A stretch of DNA of 64,000 nt, from positions 1 to 64,000 of the forward strand of contig JBBQRS010000001.1 of assembly GCA_038214535.1 (NCBI GenBank), written 5' to 3'. The notes beneath the pieces are model-generated. The model ran no database searches, was not told the origin of the DNA, and saw only the letters and a program-made list of their open reading frames with translations. Position 1 is the first letter of the stretch. Each line of letters opens with the position of its first letter. Positions 1 through 7,998 of this stretch are shown here, piece after piece. The stretch comes from JBBQRS01 sp038214535. Its GTDB lineage: Bacteria; Chloroflexota; Anaerolineae; CG2-30-64-16. A program made the position numbers and the translations under genes.

Positions 1-115
1 TGACAGATCGGTACGTCACGCATAGGCACGTCTGGCTCCAGAACTTGGATGCGGAACTGATCCTTCAGTCTACAACAAACCGTGCCCTTGCGACAGTGGA
101 TTCCTGACAGATCGG
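1..115. repeat. Short direct repeat at the left edge
   Basis: The 11-mer TGACAGATCGG occurs at 1-11 and again at 105-115. The stretch 1-137 carries no gene that I can support. It lies just downstream of the minus-strand methyltransferase. The repeat may belong to a longer pattern left of the window. Confidence 0.3.
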
Positions 116-137
116 GAAGTTATTGTTTTACGAGTCC

Positions 138-752
138 TTAGATCCGACGGAAGAGATACCAGGCCGAAGGGCGGTCTCCATCATGGCCGTGACGCGCCCA
201 GCAGAGCGAGAAGTGAGGGGCAAGCAACGCGAATATCTCAGGGCCGATCCCAACCGGTCCGCGTTCTTCGCTGATCCAGGGTTCAAACGCGTAGAGGAGA
301 TAATACGCGCCGCGGGTCAGGAGACGCGCAAGCGCGGCCGCGTAATCACCGCGCCGCTCGGGCGGGACGGCGTGAAAGCAACCAATATCGAGGGCGAACG
401 TGGCGTTGAGCGACGCCAGCGGGGGGCGCGTCACGTCGGCCATCGCGAAACAGGATGGCAGGCTGGCCTGACGAGCCGCGACAGCGCCGCGCGCCAGCGG
501 GCTGAGCGCCAGGTCCAGGCCGATCACACGGAATTCGTGGCGCGCAAGGTAGCGACTGTTGAGGCCGCTGCCGCATCCGAGATCCAACGCCCAGCCGAGA
601 GTGAGCAGCCCACCCTCGACAACCTCGCGCACCTCCGGCGGCACGATGCCGGTATCCCACGGCGTGTCGCCGTTGAGATAGCGGGCGTTCCACCAGATCG
701 GCGTACCGCGTTCGGGGTCTTGTTCGGCCATGTCCCCAACAATGTCGTTCAT
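138..752 (-). CDS. Class I SAM-dependent methyltransferase
   Basis: A 204-residue protein with a Rossmann methyltransferase core: the SAM-binding loop reads LDLGCGSGLNSRYLA, followed by the acidic strand end VIGLDLALSP and a motif-II-like stretch ALDIGCFHAVP. The WWNARY and DTPWDTG elements near the N-terminus resemble thiopurine/tellurite-type methyltransferases; the acceptor cannot be named. I place the start at 752 because that ATG overlaps the upstream stop as ATGA. The longer reading from 827 would run 75 bases into the neighbouring phosphatase-fold gene. The two genes are probably translationally coupled. Confidence 0.85.
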   Translation of the reverse strand: MNDIVGDMAEQDPERGTPIWWNARYLNGDTPWDTGIVPPEVREVVEGGLLTLGWALDLGCGSGLNSRYLARHEFRVIGLDLALSPLARGAVAARQASLPSCFAMADVTRPPLASLNATFALDIGCFHAVPPERRGDYAAALARLLTRGAYYLLYAFEPWISEERGPVGIGPEIFALLAPHFSLCWARHGHDGDRPSAWYLFRRI

Positions 753-1567
753 GCCGCGTCGAATTCGGCCAGCACCGGCAGGTGATCCGATGCCAAAGGC
801 GCAGGGGGCGCATCCCACCGGCGGCAAGTAACCCGGACATCTGCCCAGGACGCGGGATAGAAGATGTAATCAATGCGGCGATCCGGTTGCGCAGCGGTCC
901 AGGTCTCCGCGGGACCGAATCCACCGGCGACGTACGCATCCACATAACCGGCTTTAGTGATCTGCGCCATCAACTGGAAAGCAGGCGGCGCCCAGCCGCG
1001 CTCCGCTTGAACCGCCGTAATCCGCGCCAGCGCCGCAGAGTCGGCGTAATCCGCCGGCGAGAGCGCGTTGAAATCGCCCATCAGGAGATGCGGGCGCGCC
1101 CGGTCACGGCCAAGCCAGGTCATGGCCGCGGCCCATTCCTGCACGCGCCGGTCCTCAAAACGATGATCCAGGTGCAGCACATACACCGTGAAGGGAGGGG
1201 CGTCCGGGGGAGCCACACGTGTTTCCAGCAAACCACGCTGGCCGTATTCGGTCATGGGCGGCAGGTGGTGCGCGGCATAGGCCAGGATCGGCCAGCGGCT
1301 GAGCAGGGCGTTACCATAGGGTATCCCGCCGCGTTGTTGCGGATCGGCGGCGATGGTCGTGACAAAGGCATAGGCCATCCCCAGCTTGCGGGCAAGCGCT
1401 TCAAGCGCGGGGCCATCCGTCGTAGGGTAAGGATGGAAGACCTCGTTCAACCCGACGAGGTCGGCACCGGAGGCCGCAATGACTTCGGCGACCCGATCCA
1501 GGTTCGGCGTGTTTTCGGCCGTCAGCCAGCCGTGGATGTTATAGGTGAGCGCTTTCACTGAAGTCAT
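749..1567 (-). CDS. Endonuclease/exonuclease/phosphatase family hydrolase
   Basis: About 272 residues. It carries the family motifs: TYNIHG at the N-terminus, LNEVF with the metal-binding glutamate, LHLDHRF in the middle, MGDFNA, and a C-terminal SDHLPV with the catalytic histidine. The family uses a divalent metal to cut phosphodiesters in nucleic acids, inositol phosphates or phospholipids; the substrate here is unknown. There is no clear signal peptide, so it is probably cytoplasmic. The ATG at 1567 starts directly before the fold; a TTG at 1582 is also possible. It follows a paralogue with the same orientation. Confidence 0.88.
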   Translation of the reverse strand: MTSVKALTYNIHGWLTAENTPNLDRVAEVIAASGADLVGLNEVFHPYPTTDGPALEALARKLGMAYAFVTTIAADPQQRGGIPYGNALLSRWPILAYAAHHLPPMTEYGQRGLLETRVAPPDAPPFTVYVLHLDHRFEDRRVQEWAAAMTWLGRDRARPHLLMGDFNALSPADYADSAALARITAVQAERGWAPPAFQLMAQITKAGYVDAYVAGGFGPAETWTAAQPDRRIDYIFYPASWADVRVTCRRWDAPPAPLASDHLPVLAEFDAA

Positions 1568-1601
1568 GCGGGGGTCATCCAATCATTGCGCGCCGGCGCG
1601 C

Positions 1602-2423
1602 CTATGCGGGCAGTAACCCGGGCTGACCCTCCGGCCAAGTCCACTCGGCGACGACGGGGCGATGATCCGAAGCATTTCGGGCGCTATACATACTTGGGAC
1701 GTGCATCGAGCGCAACCCGGCGGCCCAGCGCGCGGGCAAGAAGAGGTAATCAATCCGCACCAACGGCAGCGCCGCAGGAAACGTGCGTCCCCGGCCTTGC
1801 CCCGCCACATGAAACGCATCCTGGTATCCGGCGCGCCGCATCATCAGCAGGATCGGCGGCATGAGATAGCGGGTGCGCTGGCCGGGAAAGCCGGGCGTAT
1901 TGAAATCGCCGGCGAGGAAATGCGGGCCAAGCCGCTGAAGCCGGCGTAGGGCGTCCGAGAGTTGCACCATACGCGTGCCCTCGAAGGCGTGATCGAGGTG
2001 CGTGACGTTTGCGGTCAGACCTTCGGCGGGGCCATCCGCGAGACGCGCCTGCAACAGCGACCGCTGCTTGGTGTTGCCCGGTTTTGGCAACAGGATATTA
2101 TTGACGCCAGTTAAAGGATACCGGCTGAGGATCGCATTACCGAGCGGGCCGCGCCAGCCGGGATACTGATCTTCCCAGTCGCTCGACCCGAAGGCAAAGT
2201 ACATGTCCAGCCTGGATGCCAGCTCGGCCAGCGGTTCGCGAACCTCGGCGCCCGTCTTGACCGGGTGAATCACTTCGTTCAGGGTAACAACATCGGCGTC
2301 TGCCGCGCGGATCACCTGCGCGAGACGCGTTACATCCAACCGATGATCGGAGCCGCTCCACCCGTGGATGTTATAAGTCATGACCCGGAGCGGCTTGTGC
2401 TGCTCTGTCGTGTTAAACGCCAT
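1602..2423 (-). CDS. Endonuclease/exonuclease/phosphatase family hydrolase (paralogue)
   Basis: About 273 residues with the motifs MTYNIHGWSG, LNEVIHP, VTHLDHAFEG, AGDFNTPG and ASDHRPVV, so all metal and catalytic residues of the fold look intact. It is clearly related to the next gene in the operon, and the pair looks like a local duplication. I chose the ATG at 2423 because AGAGG lies 8 bases upstream; the ATG at 2501 would add a low-complexity leader and has no Shine-Dalgarno sequence. It is the first gene of a three-gene minus-strand operon that starts beside the origin-like intergene. Confidence 0.88.
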   Translation of the reverse strand: MAFNTTEQHKPLRVMTYNIHGWSGSDHRLDVTRLAQVIRAADADVVTLNEVIHPVKTGAEVREPLAELASRLDMYFAFGSSDWEDQYPGWRGPLGNAILSRYPLTGVNNILLPKPGNTKQRSLLQARLADGPAEGLTANVTHLDHAFEGTRMVQLSDALRRLQRLGPHFLAGDFNTPGFPGQRTRYLMPPILLMMRRAGYQDAFHVAGQGRGRTFPAALPLVRIDYLFLPARWAAGLRSMHVPSMYSARNASDHRPVVAEWTWPEGQPGLLPA

Positions 2424-2559
2424 ACGTACTGACCTCTGGTTTGGCGCCACAGCGACACTGCCGGCCCCTTGAATTTCGGTCGCAAAAGCGACAGAAGACA
2501 TTTATTTTAGCACGAATCAGCCTTGCGCCCAAACATCGAGACCCTCGTCCCAACAGAAG

Positions 2560-2950
2560 TTACCCACGGCAAGCGTGCATAACCCTGTGGATAAGCAGGG
2601 GGTTACCCACAGGTGGACGCCACCCTTGCCGTGCATGGCCGGGGGTACAACCGGCACGATAACACCACATATAGGGGCGCGCCCGCAACGATCACCAGTG
2701 ACAGGCGCACAAGCGCCAAAACCCGCCGCGAAAGAGACTTACGGCTATCCCAAACGCATCCACGCCCCATCCCCAGCGCGTTTGGCGGGAAAGGAGCGGC
2801 CAGACACTACCCGTAGGCCTTTTCGGGGCAGCGCGCCTAGCGCTTGCGCTGCCCCCAGAGTTACCCACATATCCCCAGTCCCTATGACTACAATTTATAT
2901 TCTCCAAACGCGATCTGAACCTTAAAGTTTTGTTAAAGGGCTTGACAAAT
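2560..2950. other. Candidate replication origin (DnaA-box cluster)
   Basis: A perfect DnaA box lies on the minus strand at 2586-2594 (TTATCCACA). Near-matches lie on the plus strand at 2603-2611 and 2861-2869 (both TTACCCACA) and at 2560-2568 (TTACCCACG). They are followed by an A/T-rich stretch that could act as an unwinding element. An 8-bp inverted repeat (GGCAGCGC/GCGCTGCC) lies at 2827-2853. No dnaA, dnaN or rpmH is adjacent, which argues against a classical bacterial oriC layout. DnaA boxes can also regulate or titrate DnaA. Confidence 0.4.
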
Positions 2951-2970
2951 CGCCGCTTTTCTGATACAGT
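2942..2970 (+). promoter_or_regulatory. Strong sigma-70-type promoter
   Basis: TTGACA at 2942-2947, a 17-base spacer, then TACAGT at 2965-2970. The -35 is perfect. No protein gene follows on the plus strand for over 2 kb, so the likely product is an RNA. Confidence 0.6.
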
Positions 2971-2976
2971 ATAGAC

Positions 2977-3330
2977 GCCATAGTGAAAGGCGCAGGATAT
3001 TCTAACCAAACCGAACAGCTTACTCCAAACAAACTTCGCAAGCTGAACAAGCTCAAAAGAATGCGGATACAGCAAACGGTAAAGTAAAGAAAAATCAGCG
3101 ACGGCAACTGTGGTAGGGAGCCCCGAGAAGTCGAATGGGTTCTTCGAAGCTCAGAGTGAATCCGGGAAACCGGAATTCTCGTAGCCAATCTCTTGCAAGC
3201 AGCGCAGTCATAGAGAAAGCGCAAGCACAAGAAAGATGGCTGAAGGACGAGAAAAAAGGATGAGCGAAGAATCACCAAACGGTTGCTTGGGGCCCCTTTG
3301 TTTAAGGGAAAAGTGGGCAAGTACACAAGG
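2977..3330 (+). ncRNA. Candidate structured non-coding RNA
   Basis: This purine-rich sequence lies downstream of the promoter at 2942-2970. It contains a hairpin closed by CCGG-GAAA-CCGG, a GNRA tetraloop, with flanking pairs around 3156-3180. The only open frames are short and lack ribosome binding sites, for example a 35-codon frame from 3236. I do not recognise 6S RNA, SRP RNA, RNase P RNA or tmRNA. The 3' end is a guess, set at the hairpin next to hutU. Confidence 0.3.
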
Positions 3331-3400
3331 AAACGGTAAATAAGGGATAGGGAGACAAGTTAGACGCCTCCTTATCCCTTGTCTACTTGTGTACTTGCCC
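3315..3400 (-). terminator. Long hairpin downstream of hutU
   Basis: A perfect 15-bp stem (GGGCAAGTACACAAG at 3315-3329 against 3386-3400) encloses a second stem (3342-3349 against 3373-3380). Read on the minus strand it follows the hutU stop and is followed by a short T-run, as expected for a terminator. The flank repeats the words CTTGTCTACTT and CTTGTGTACTT, so it may also belong to a dispersed repeat family. Confidence 0.5.
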
Positions 3401-3405
3401 CTTGT

Positions 3406-5064
<1,659 letters not shown>

Positions 5065-5096
5065 GGGGTGAACCTCCTTTGAAAACTCTTGCCTGC

Positions 5097-5126
5097 ATCA
5101 TAGCCCTTGCAAGACCGATGGGGCAA
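5097..5126 (-). promoter_or_regulatory. Probable hutU promoter
   Basis: On the minus strand TTGCCC (5121-5126), an 18-base spacer and TATGAT (5097-5102), about 35 bases before the hutU ATG. hutU therefore need not be read from hutH. Confidence 0.45.
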
Positions 5127-5157
5127 GTTTTTGCTTTGATCTCAAGGCATCATCGGA

Positions 5158-5186
5158 TTGACAACCTTGCCCGATTGCACGATAAT
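5158..5186 (+). promoter_or_regulatory. Promoter of the RHH-PIN-DUF1232 operon
   Basis: TTGACA (5158-5163), a 17-base spacer and GATAAT (5181-5186). The -10 is covered by the palindrome at 5182-5208, so bound repressor would block RNA polymerase. Confidence 0.7.
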
Positions 5187-5208
5187 GGTTTCAAAACGAA
5201 ACCATTAT
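5182..5208. promoter_or_regulatory. Palindromic operator of a toxin-antitoxin operon
   Basis: A perfect inverted repeat: ATAATGGTTTC (5182-5192), a 5-base spacer and GAAACCATTAT (5198-5208). It overlaps the -10 and ends 9 bases before the antitoxin ATG. Ribbon-helix-helix antitoxins with PIN toxins bind such sites for autoregulation. Confidence 0.7.
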
Positions 5209-5217
5209 GGAGTTGTC

Positions 5218-5460
5218 ATGACCACTGTTACAGTGAAGAATATCCCGCCGGAGATTTACGAGAGGCTGAAGCAGGCAGCGCAGGCAAACTATCGCAGCAT
5301 CAACAGCGAGATCATCGCCTGCATCGAGCGGGCTGTTGTTAGCCTGCCGGTTGACCTCGACGCGAGATTGGCAAACGCCCGCCGGCTGCGCGGGCTGACT
5401 GCGGCGCACCCGATCAATGACCATGAGTTGGATGCTGCAATGCGCGCCGGCCGCCCATGA
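5218..5460 (+). CDS. Ribbon-helix-helix antitoxin (FitA/VapB-like)
   Basis: An 80-residue protein. The N-terminus TTVTVKNIPPEIYERLKQAA forms the DNA-binding ribbon and first helix, followed by NYRSINSEIIACIERAV, the usual second helix of Arc/FitA-type antitoxins. The C-terminal part (arginine-rich, then the stretch before AMRAGRP) would be the toxin-binding tail. The ATG at 5218 was preferred to the upstream ATG at 5158 because the latter would start inside the promoter and operator. Its stop overlaps the toxin start (ATGA). Expected to neutralise the PIN protein and repress its own operon through the palindrome at 5182-5208. Confidence 0.85.
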   Translation: MTTVTVKNIPPEIYERLKQAAQANYRSINSEIIACIERAVVSLPVDLDARLANARRLRGLTAAHPINDHELDAAMRAGRP

Positions 5461-5879
5461 TCGTCGTTGATACGAACGTCATTGCCTATCTATATCTGTC
5501 GGGCGAGCGTTCCGGTCAGGCGGAGCAGGCGCTTGCGAAAGACCCGGAATGGGCCGCCCCGCTTCTCTGGCGCAGCGAGTTGCGCAGTGTCCTAACCCTC
5601 TACGTTCGGCAGAAGCAGCTCACCCTGGCTCAGGCGCAGCAGGTGATGGCGGAAGCGACGCAGTTGATGCAGGATCATGAGTACGCGGTGACTTCCGTGC
5701 ATGTGCTTGATCTGGCTGCCCAGAGCGCCTGTTCGGCGTATGATTGCGAGTTCGTTGCCCTGGCCAGAGACTTGCACGTTCGGTTGGTCACGACAGATCG
5801 GCAAATCCTGAGAGCGTTTTCGGACGACGCCATCTCACTCGATGACTACGTTTGTGGAGTAGAAGCGGTGTCCGCATGA
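5457..5879 (+). CDS. PIN-domain toxin (VapC/FitB-like ribonuclease)
   Basis: 140 residues, the normal size for VapC-type toxins. The four acidic residues of the PIN active site are present: D5 in VVDTNV, E41 in WRSELRSVL, D96 in AYDCEFVALA and D114 in TTDRQIL. Such proteins cut specific RNAs, often tRNA or rRNA, in a Mg2+-dependent way when the antitoxin is lost. It overlaps the antitoxin by ATGA and the following DUF1232 gene by ATGA, so all three should be translated together. Confidence 0.9.
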   Translation: MIVVDTNVIAYLYLSGERSGQAEQALAKDPEWAAPLLWRSELRSVLTLYVRQKQLTLAQAQQVMAEATQLMQDHEYAVTSVHVLDLAAQSACSAYDCEFVALARDLHVRLVTTDRQILRAFSDDAISLDDYVCGVEAVSA

Positions 5880-6274
5880 GCGCTGTTAACAAGTCGCATT
5901 TACAGGCGTGGGCGCGCCGCCTCAAGTTGGAGGTGCGCGCCCTCTACCTGGCCTATCGCGATCCGCGCACGCCGTGGTATGGCCGGCTGCTGGCCGCGCT
6001 GGTGGTCGCCTACGCGCTCAGCCCCATTGACCTGATCCCCGACTTCATCCCCGTCCTCGGTTATCTGGATGACCTGATCCTGATTCCGTTAGGCGTGTGG
6101 CTCGCGCTGCGGATCATCCCGCGCGATGTGATGGCGGAATGCCGCCTGCGCGCTGCCGCGGAGGTGGACGCCGGTCTGCCGGTGAACCGGGCGGCGGCGG
6201 TGGTGATTGTGGTCATCTGGGTCGCGGTCGCCGGGTTGCTGGTGGCCTGGGGCGCGCAGTTATTACGACGGTGA
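5876..6274 (+). CDS. DUF1232 (YkvA-type) membrane protein
   Basis: 132 residues. It has the DUF1232 signature SPIDLIPDFIPVLGYLDD inside a hydrophobic segment, and a second membrane span near the C-terminus (AAAVVIVVIWVAVAGLLVAW). The biochemical role of the family is unknown. The start at 5876 overlaps the toxin stop (ATGA); an in-frame start at 5852 would lie inside the toxin. Co-expression of a DUF1232 membrane protein with a PIN module may be incidental or functional. Confidence 0.8.
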   Translation: MSAVNKSHLQAWARRLKLEVRALYLAYRDPRTPWYGRLLAALVVAYALSPIDLIPDFIPVLGYLDDLILIPLGVWLALRIIPRDVMAECRLRAAAEVDAGLPVNRAAAVVIVVIWVAVAGLLVAWGAQLLRR

Positions 6275-6391
6275 GCGCGCTTCAGAATGCTTGCCGCGCG
6301 CGATAACTTGCGGTATGCTTGCACAGAGGATTACGAGCAGTTTGGGTTGAGTCCTTCAGTGATTGACGTGAATTGAGGTGTGGAGCGGCTT

Positions 6392-6592
6392 ATGATGAAG
6401 ATTGAACAACTCCAACGGGAAATCGAGGCGCTGCCGGAGAAGGAATTCTCACGCCTGCGGCATTGGTTTGCCGAGAAGGATTGGGAGCGTTGGGACAAGC
6501 AGCTTGGGTCTGACGTGGAAGCCGGGAAACTGGACTTTCTGGCTGCGGAAGCTGCAACCGCGAAAGCACGGGGAAAGTTGCGCGAACTGTAG
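6392..6592 (+). CDS. Small antitoxin-like protein
   Basis: 66 residues, rich in charged and helical residues: MMKIEQLQREIEALPEKEFS, then an RLRHWFAEKDWERWDKQ segment and a C-terminal tail ending AKARGKLREL. This layout is typical of small antitoxins that precede RelE/ParE-type toxins. GGAG lies 8 bases before the ATG. Directly after its stop comes a 13-codon remnant that looks like the start of such a toxin, so this is probably an orphan antitoxin. Confidence 0.65.
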   Translation: MMKIEQLQREIEALPEKEFSRLRHWFAEKDWERWDKQLGSDVEAGKLDFLAAEAATAKARGKLREL

Positions 6593-6634
6593 ATGCACCG
6601 AGCAACGCCGCGAATCTGGCAGTACGTTGTCTGA
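6593..6634 (+). pseudogene. Remnant of a RelE/ParE-type toxin
   Basis: Immediately after the antitoxin stop (TAG then ATG) is a 13-codon frame reading MHRATPRIWQYVV and then a stop. RelE-type partners of this antitoxin family commonly begin with a similar T-P-R-F/I-W stretch. The rest of the toxin is absent; the next gene starts 13 bases later. The reading rests on a short match, so it is tentative. Confidence 0.35.
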
Positions 6635-6647
6635 ACTGATTCAGAAG

Positions 6648-6881
6648 ATGAACAACACCAGCAAGTATCGCTTTGATCCCGTGGATCATCAGTTCATGCG
6701 TCTGCGCGGACGGCTTTCGCCTGGCGAGCGCCTGCAAGCCATGCTGGCCGCGCGTGAATGGGTGGTCAGCGCGATGCGCGAGCGATTGATCCGGCAATAC
6801 CCCGAGCTGTCACCCGAAGAAATCAATCTCAAGGTTTTAGAGGAGATTGAGCGTGTCGAACGCCGACAGGCCCGACCTTAG
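6648..6881 (+). CDS. Small helical protein paired with a nucleotidyltransferase
   Basis: 77 residues, mostly predicted helix: LRGRLSPGERLQAMLAAREW, then SAMRERLIRQYPELSPEEIN and a basic end ERVERRQARP. I recognise the recurring pattern of SP-E-R-L and R-YPELS-EE found in small proteins beside nucleotidyltransferase genes, but I know of no named function. It overlaps the following gene by 29 bases, implying co-translation. It could be the antitoxin or a regulatory partner of that enzyme. Confidence 0.6.
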   Translation: MNNTSKYRFDPVDHQFMRLRGRLSPGERLQAMLAAREWVVSAMRERLIRQYPELSPEEINLKVLEEIERVERRQARP

Positions 6882-7497
6882 CCTTTTCCTCGACATTCTG
6901 CGCACTCTCGAGCGGATTGGCGCACCGTATATGATCATTGGGGGTTTTGCCGCCACCATGTATGGTATCACGCGCACGACCTTCGATATAGATATCGTCG
7001 TGGACCTGCGAGAGCCACACATTCGTGCTCTCGCAGAGGCGTATCCGCCGCCGCGTTATTATGCAGACCCGGAACAGATGCGCAGTTCAATTCGCATGGG
7101 AATCACGTTCAATATCATTGATGGAAAGCGCGGGGAGAAAGCGGATCTCAGCCCACTGACCCGAGATGGCCGTTATCGCGATGCTTTTGGACGGCGTATG
7201 CGCGTGCCGATCAGATGGGCCGGCGAGGATCCATTCGAGGCGTGGTGTGCACGTCCTGATGATGTTATCTACGGCAAGTTTCTGGCATGGGATGAGGGCC
7301 GATCTCGCAAGCACGAGAGCGATATCTATGACATGCTGGTCTTCCGTTACTTGCAAGCGGATCCGGCGCTTGCCCTGACGTTCGATGAGGCATATTTGGA
7401 CACACAAGCCCAGATACTCGGCCCGGATGTGGTGGATCTCTGGGAAGCAATCAAGCTTGCCGCACGCACAGATGCGCAGCGCGAAAGCGATGGATGA
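6853..7497 (+). CDS. Nucleotidyltransferase-fold protein (AbiEii/DUF6036-like)
   Basis: 214 residues. The N-terminal half has the minimal nucleotidyltransferase pattern: YMIIGGFAATMYG, then RTTFDIDIVVDL with the paired aspartates that bind Mg2+. Later PFEAWCARPDDVIYGKFLAW and HESDIYDMLVF match the helical C-terminal part of this group. I chose the GTG at 6853, 6 bases after AGGAGA; the TTG at 6847 abuts that site. Proteins of this fold act as toxins that modify tRNA (MenA/AbiEii) or in HEPN-MNT pairs. Overlaps at both ends point to one operon with the 77-residue protein and DUF2442. Confidence 0.75.
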   Translation: MSNADRPDLSLFLDILRTLERIGAPYMIIGGFAATMYGITRTTFDIDIVVDLREPHIRALAEAYPPPRYYADPEQMRSSIRMGITFNIIDGKRGEKADLSPLTRDGRYRDAFGRRMRVPIRWAGEDPFEAWCARPDDVIYGKFLAWDEGRSRKHESDIYDMLVFRYLQADPALALTFDEAYLDTQAQILGPDVVDLWEAIKLAARTDAQRESDG

Positions 7498-7760
7498 TGA
7501 CTAATATGCCGCGTATTATCAAGCTGCTGGTGACAGAAGACTCGATCGTTGCCTACCTGGCCGATGGGCGCACAATCAGCGTGCCGCTGGTGTGGTCGTG
7601 GCGGTTATCAGAGGCGACGCCGGAGCAGCGCGAAAACTTCGAGATCATCGGCAGTGGGCTGGGCGTACACTGGCCGGATATTGATGAAGATATCAGCGCG
7701 ACGGGAATGCTGTATGGTGTTCCTGCTCAACCGCGCAAACCGGCCATTGCGCCCGCCTGA
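7494..7760 (+). CDS. DUF2442 protein
   Basis: 88 residues. The pattern IIKLLVTEDSIVAYLADGRT, VPLVWSWRL, RENFEIIGSGLGVHWPDIDE and DISATGMLYG is characteristic of DUF2442, small proteins frequently found in toxin-antitoxin-like pairs. The ATG overlaps the upstream stop. After residue 75 the sequence PAQPRKPAIAPA is plausible for one subtype, yet another frame downstream encodes a second DUF2442-like tail (7762-7845). Confidence 0.75.
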   Translation: MMTNMPRIIKLLVTEDSIVAYLADGRTISVPLVWSWRLSEATPEQRENFEIIGSGLGVHWPDIDEDISATGMLYGVPAQPRKPAIAPA

Positions 7761-7761
7761 A

Positions 7762-7845
7762 CTTGGAGAACTTGCTGCGGGGCAGTCATCTGCCGAGAGT
7801 CAGCGGTCGCTGAGCCGATGGTTGGCGGCGCGGGCAGAGCAGTAG
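7762..7845 (+). pseudogene. Out-of-frame DUF2442-like C-terminal tail
   Basis: In a different frame from the preceding gene, this segment reads ELAAGQSSAESQRSLSRWLA and ends ARAEQ before a stop. Classical DUF2442 proteins end in G-x-S-x-E-S-x-x-S-L-x-x-W-L-A. It may be the end of a frameshifted gene or what is left of a second copy. It has no start of its own. Confidence 0.4.
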
Positions 7846-7848
7846 AGG

Positions 7849-7998
7849 ATGAATACTCTGGACGACGATTTGTTTGCCGACCTGCTGGAGAGTGTGCGCG
7901 AGGGCGGCGCGATTCTGCGCGGCGAGAAGACGCCTTCGCGCCGATTCGAGATCGAGACGCCTGAGTCAGACGAAGAAGAAGCCGAGCGTTCCCGTTAG
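7849..7998 (+). CDS. Short antitoxin-like protein without its HTH domain
   Basis: 49 residues: LFADLLESVREGGAILRGEK then TPSRRFEIETPESDEEEAER. The N-terminal pattern LLESVREGGAILRG-x-x-x-PSRRFE is the leader of HTH-type antitoxins, where a Cro/C1-like domain normally follows. Here an acidic tail and stop come instead, so it is either a truncated antitoxin or a naturally short member. AGAGG abuts the ATG, which is unusually close. It overlaps the end of hutH by 4 bases, tail to tail. Confidence 0.5.
   Translation: MNTLDDDLFADLLESVREGGAILRGEKTPSRRFEIETPESDEEEAERSR

Larger units (their letters stand above)
2424..3405. other. 982-base intergenic region, candidate origin and RNA locus
   Basis: No open frame here has a ribosome binding site plus recognisable protein. 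What it does hold is listed separately: four DnaA-box-like 9-mers between 2560 and 2869, an 8-bp inverted repeat at 2827-2853, an A/T-rich run at about 2887-2945, a strong promoter at 2942-2970, structured sequence after it, and a long hairpin next to the hutU stop. Confidence 0.6.

Noticed and set aside
138..827. Extended N-terminus of the first methyltransferase
   Set aside because: It would add 25 residues without homology inside the neighbouring gene; the ATGA overlap at 752 is the better start.
3060..3110. tmRNA-like resume codon and tag (GCAAACGG...)
   Set aside because: The tag would end QLW instead of the usual ALAA-like end, and neither the tRNA-like 5' GG-TTCGA part nor the T arm is present.
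2692..3326. Two minus-strand frames of 127 and 134 codons in the large intergene
   Set aside because: No ribosome binding sites, biased composition, and they cross the promoter, hairpins and DnaA-box region.
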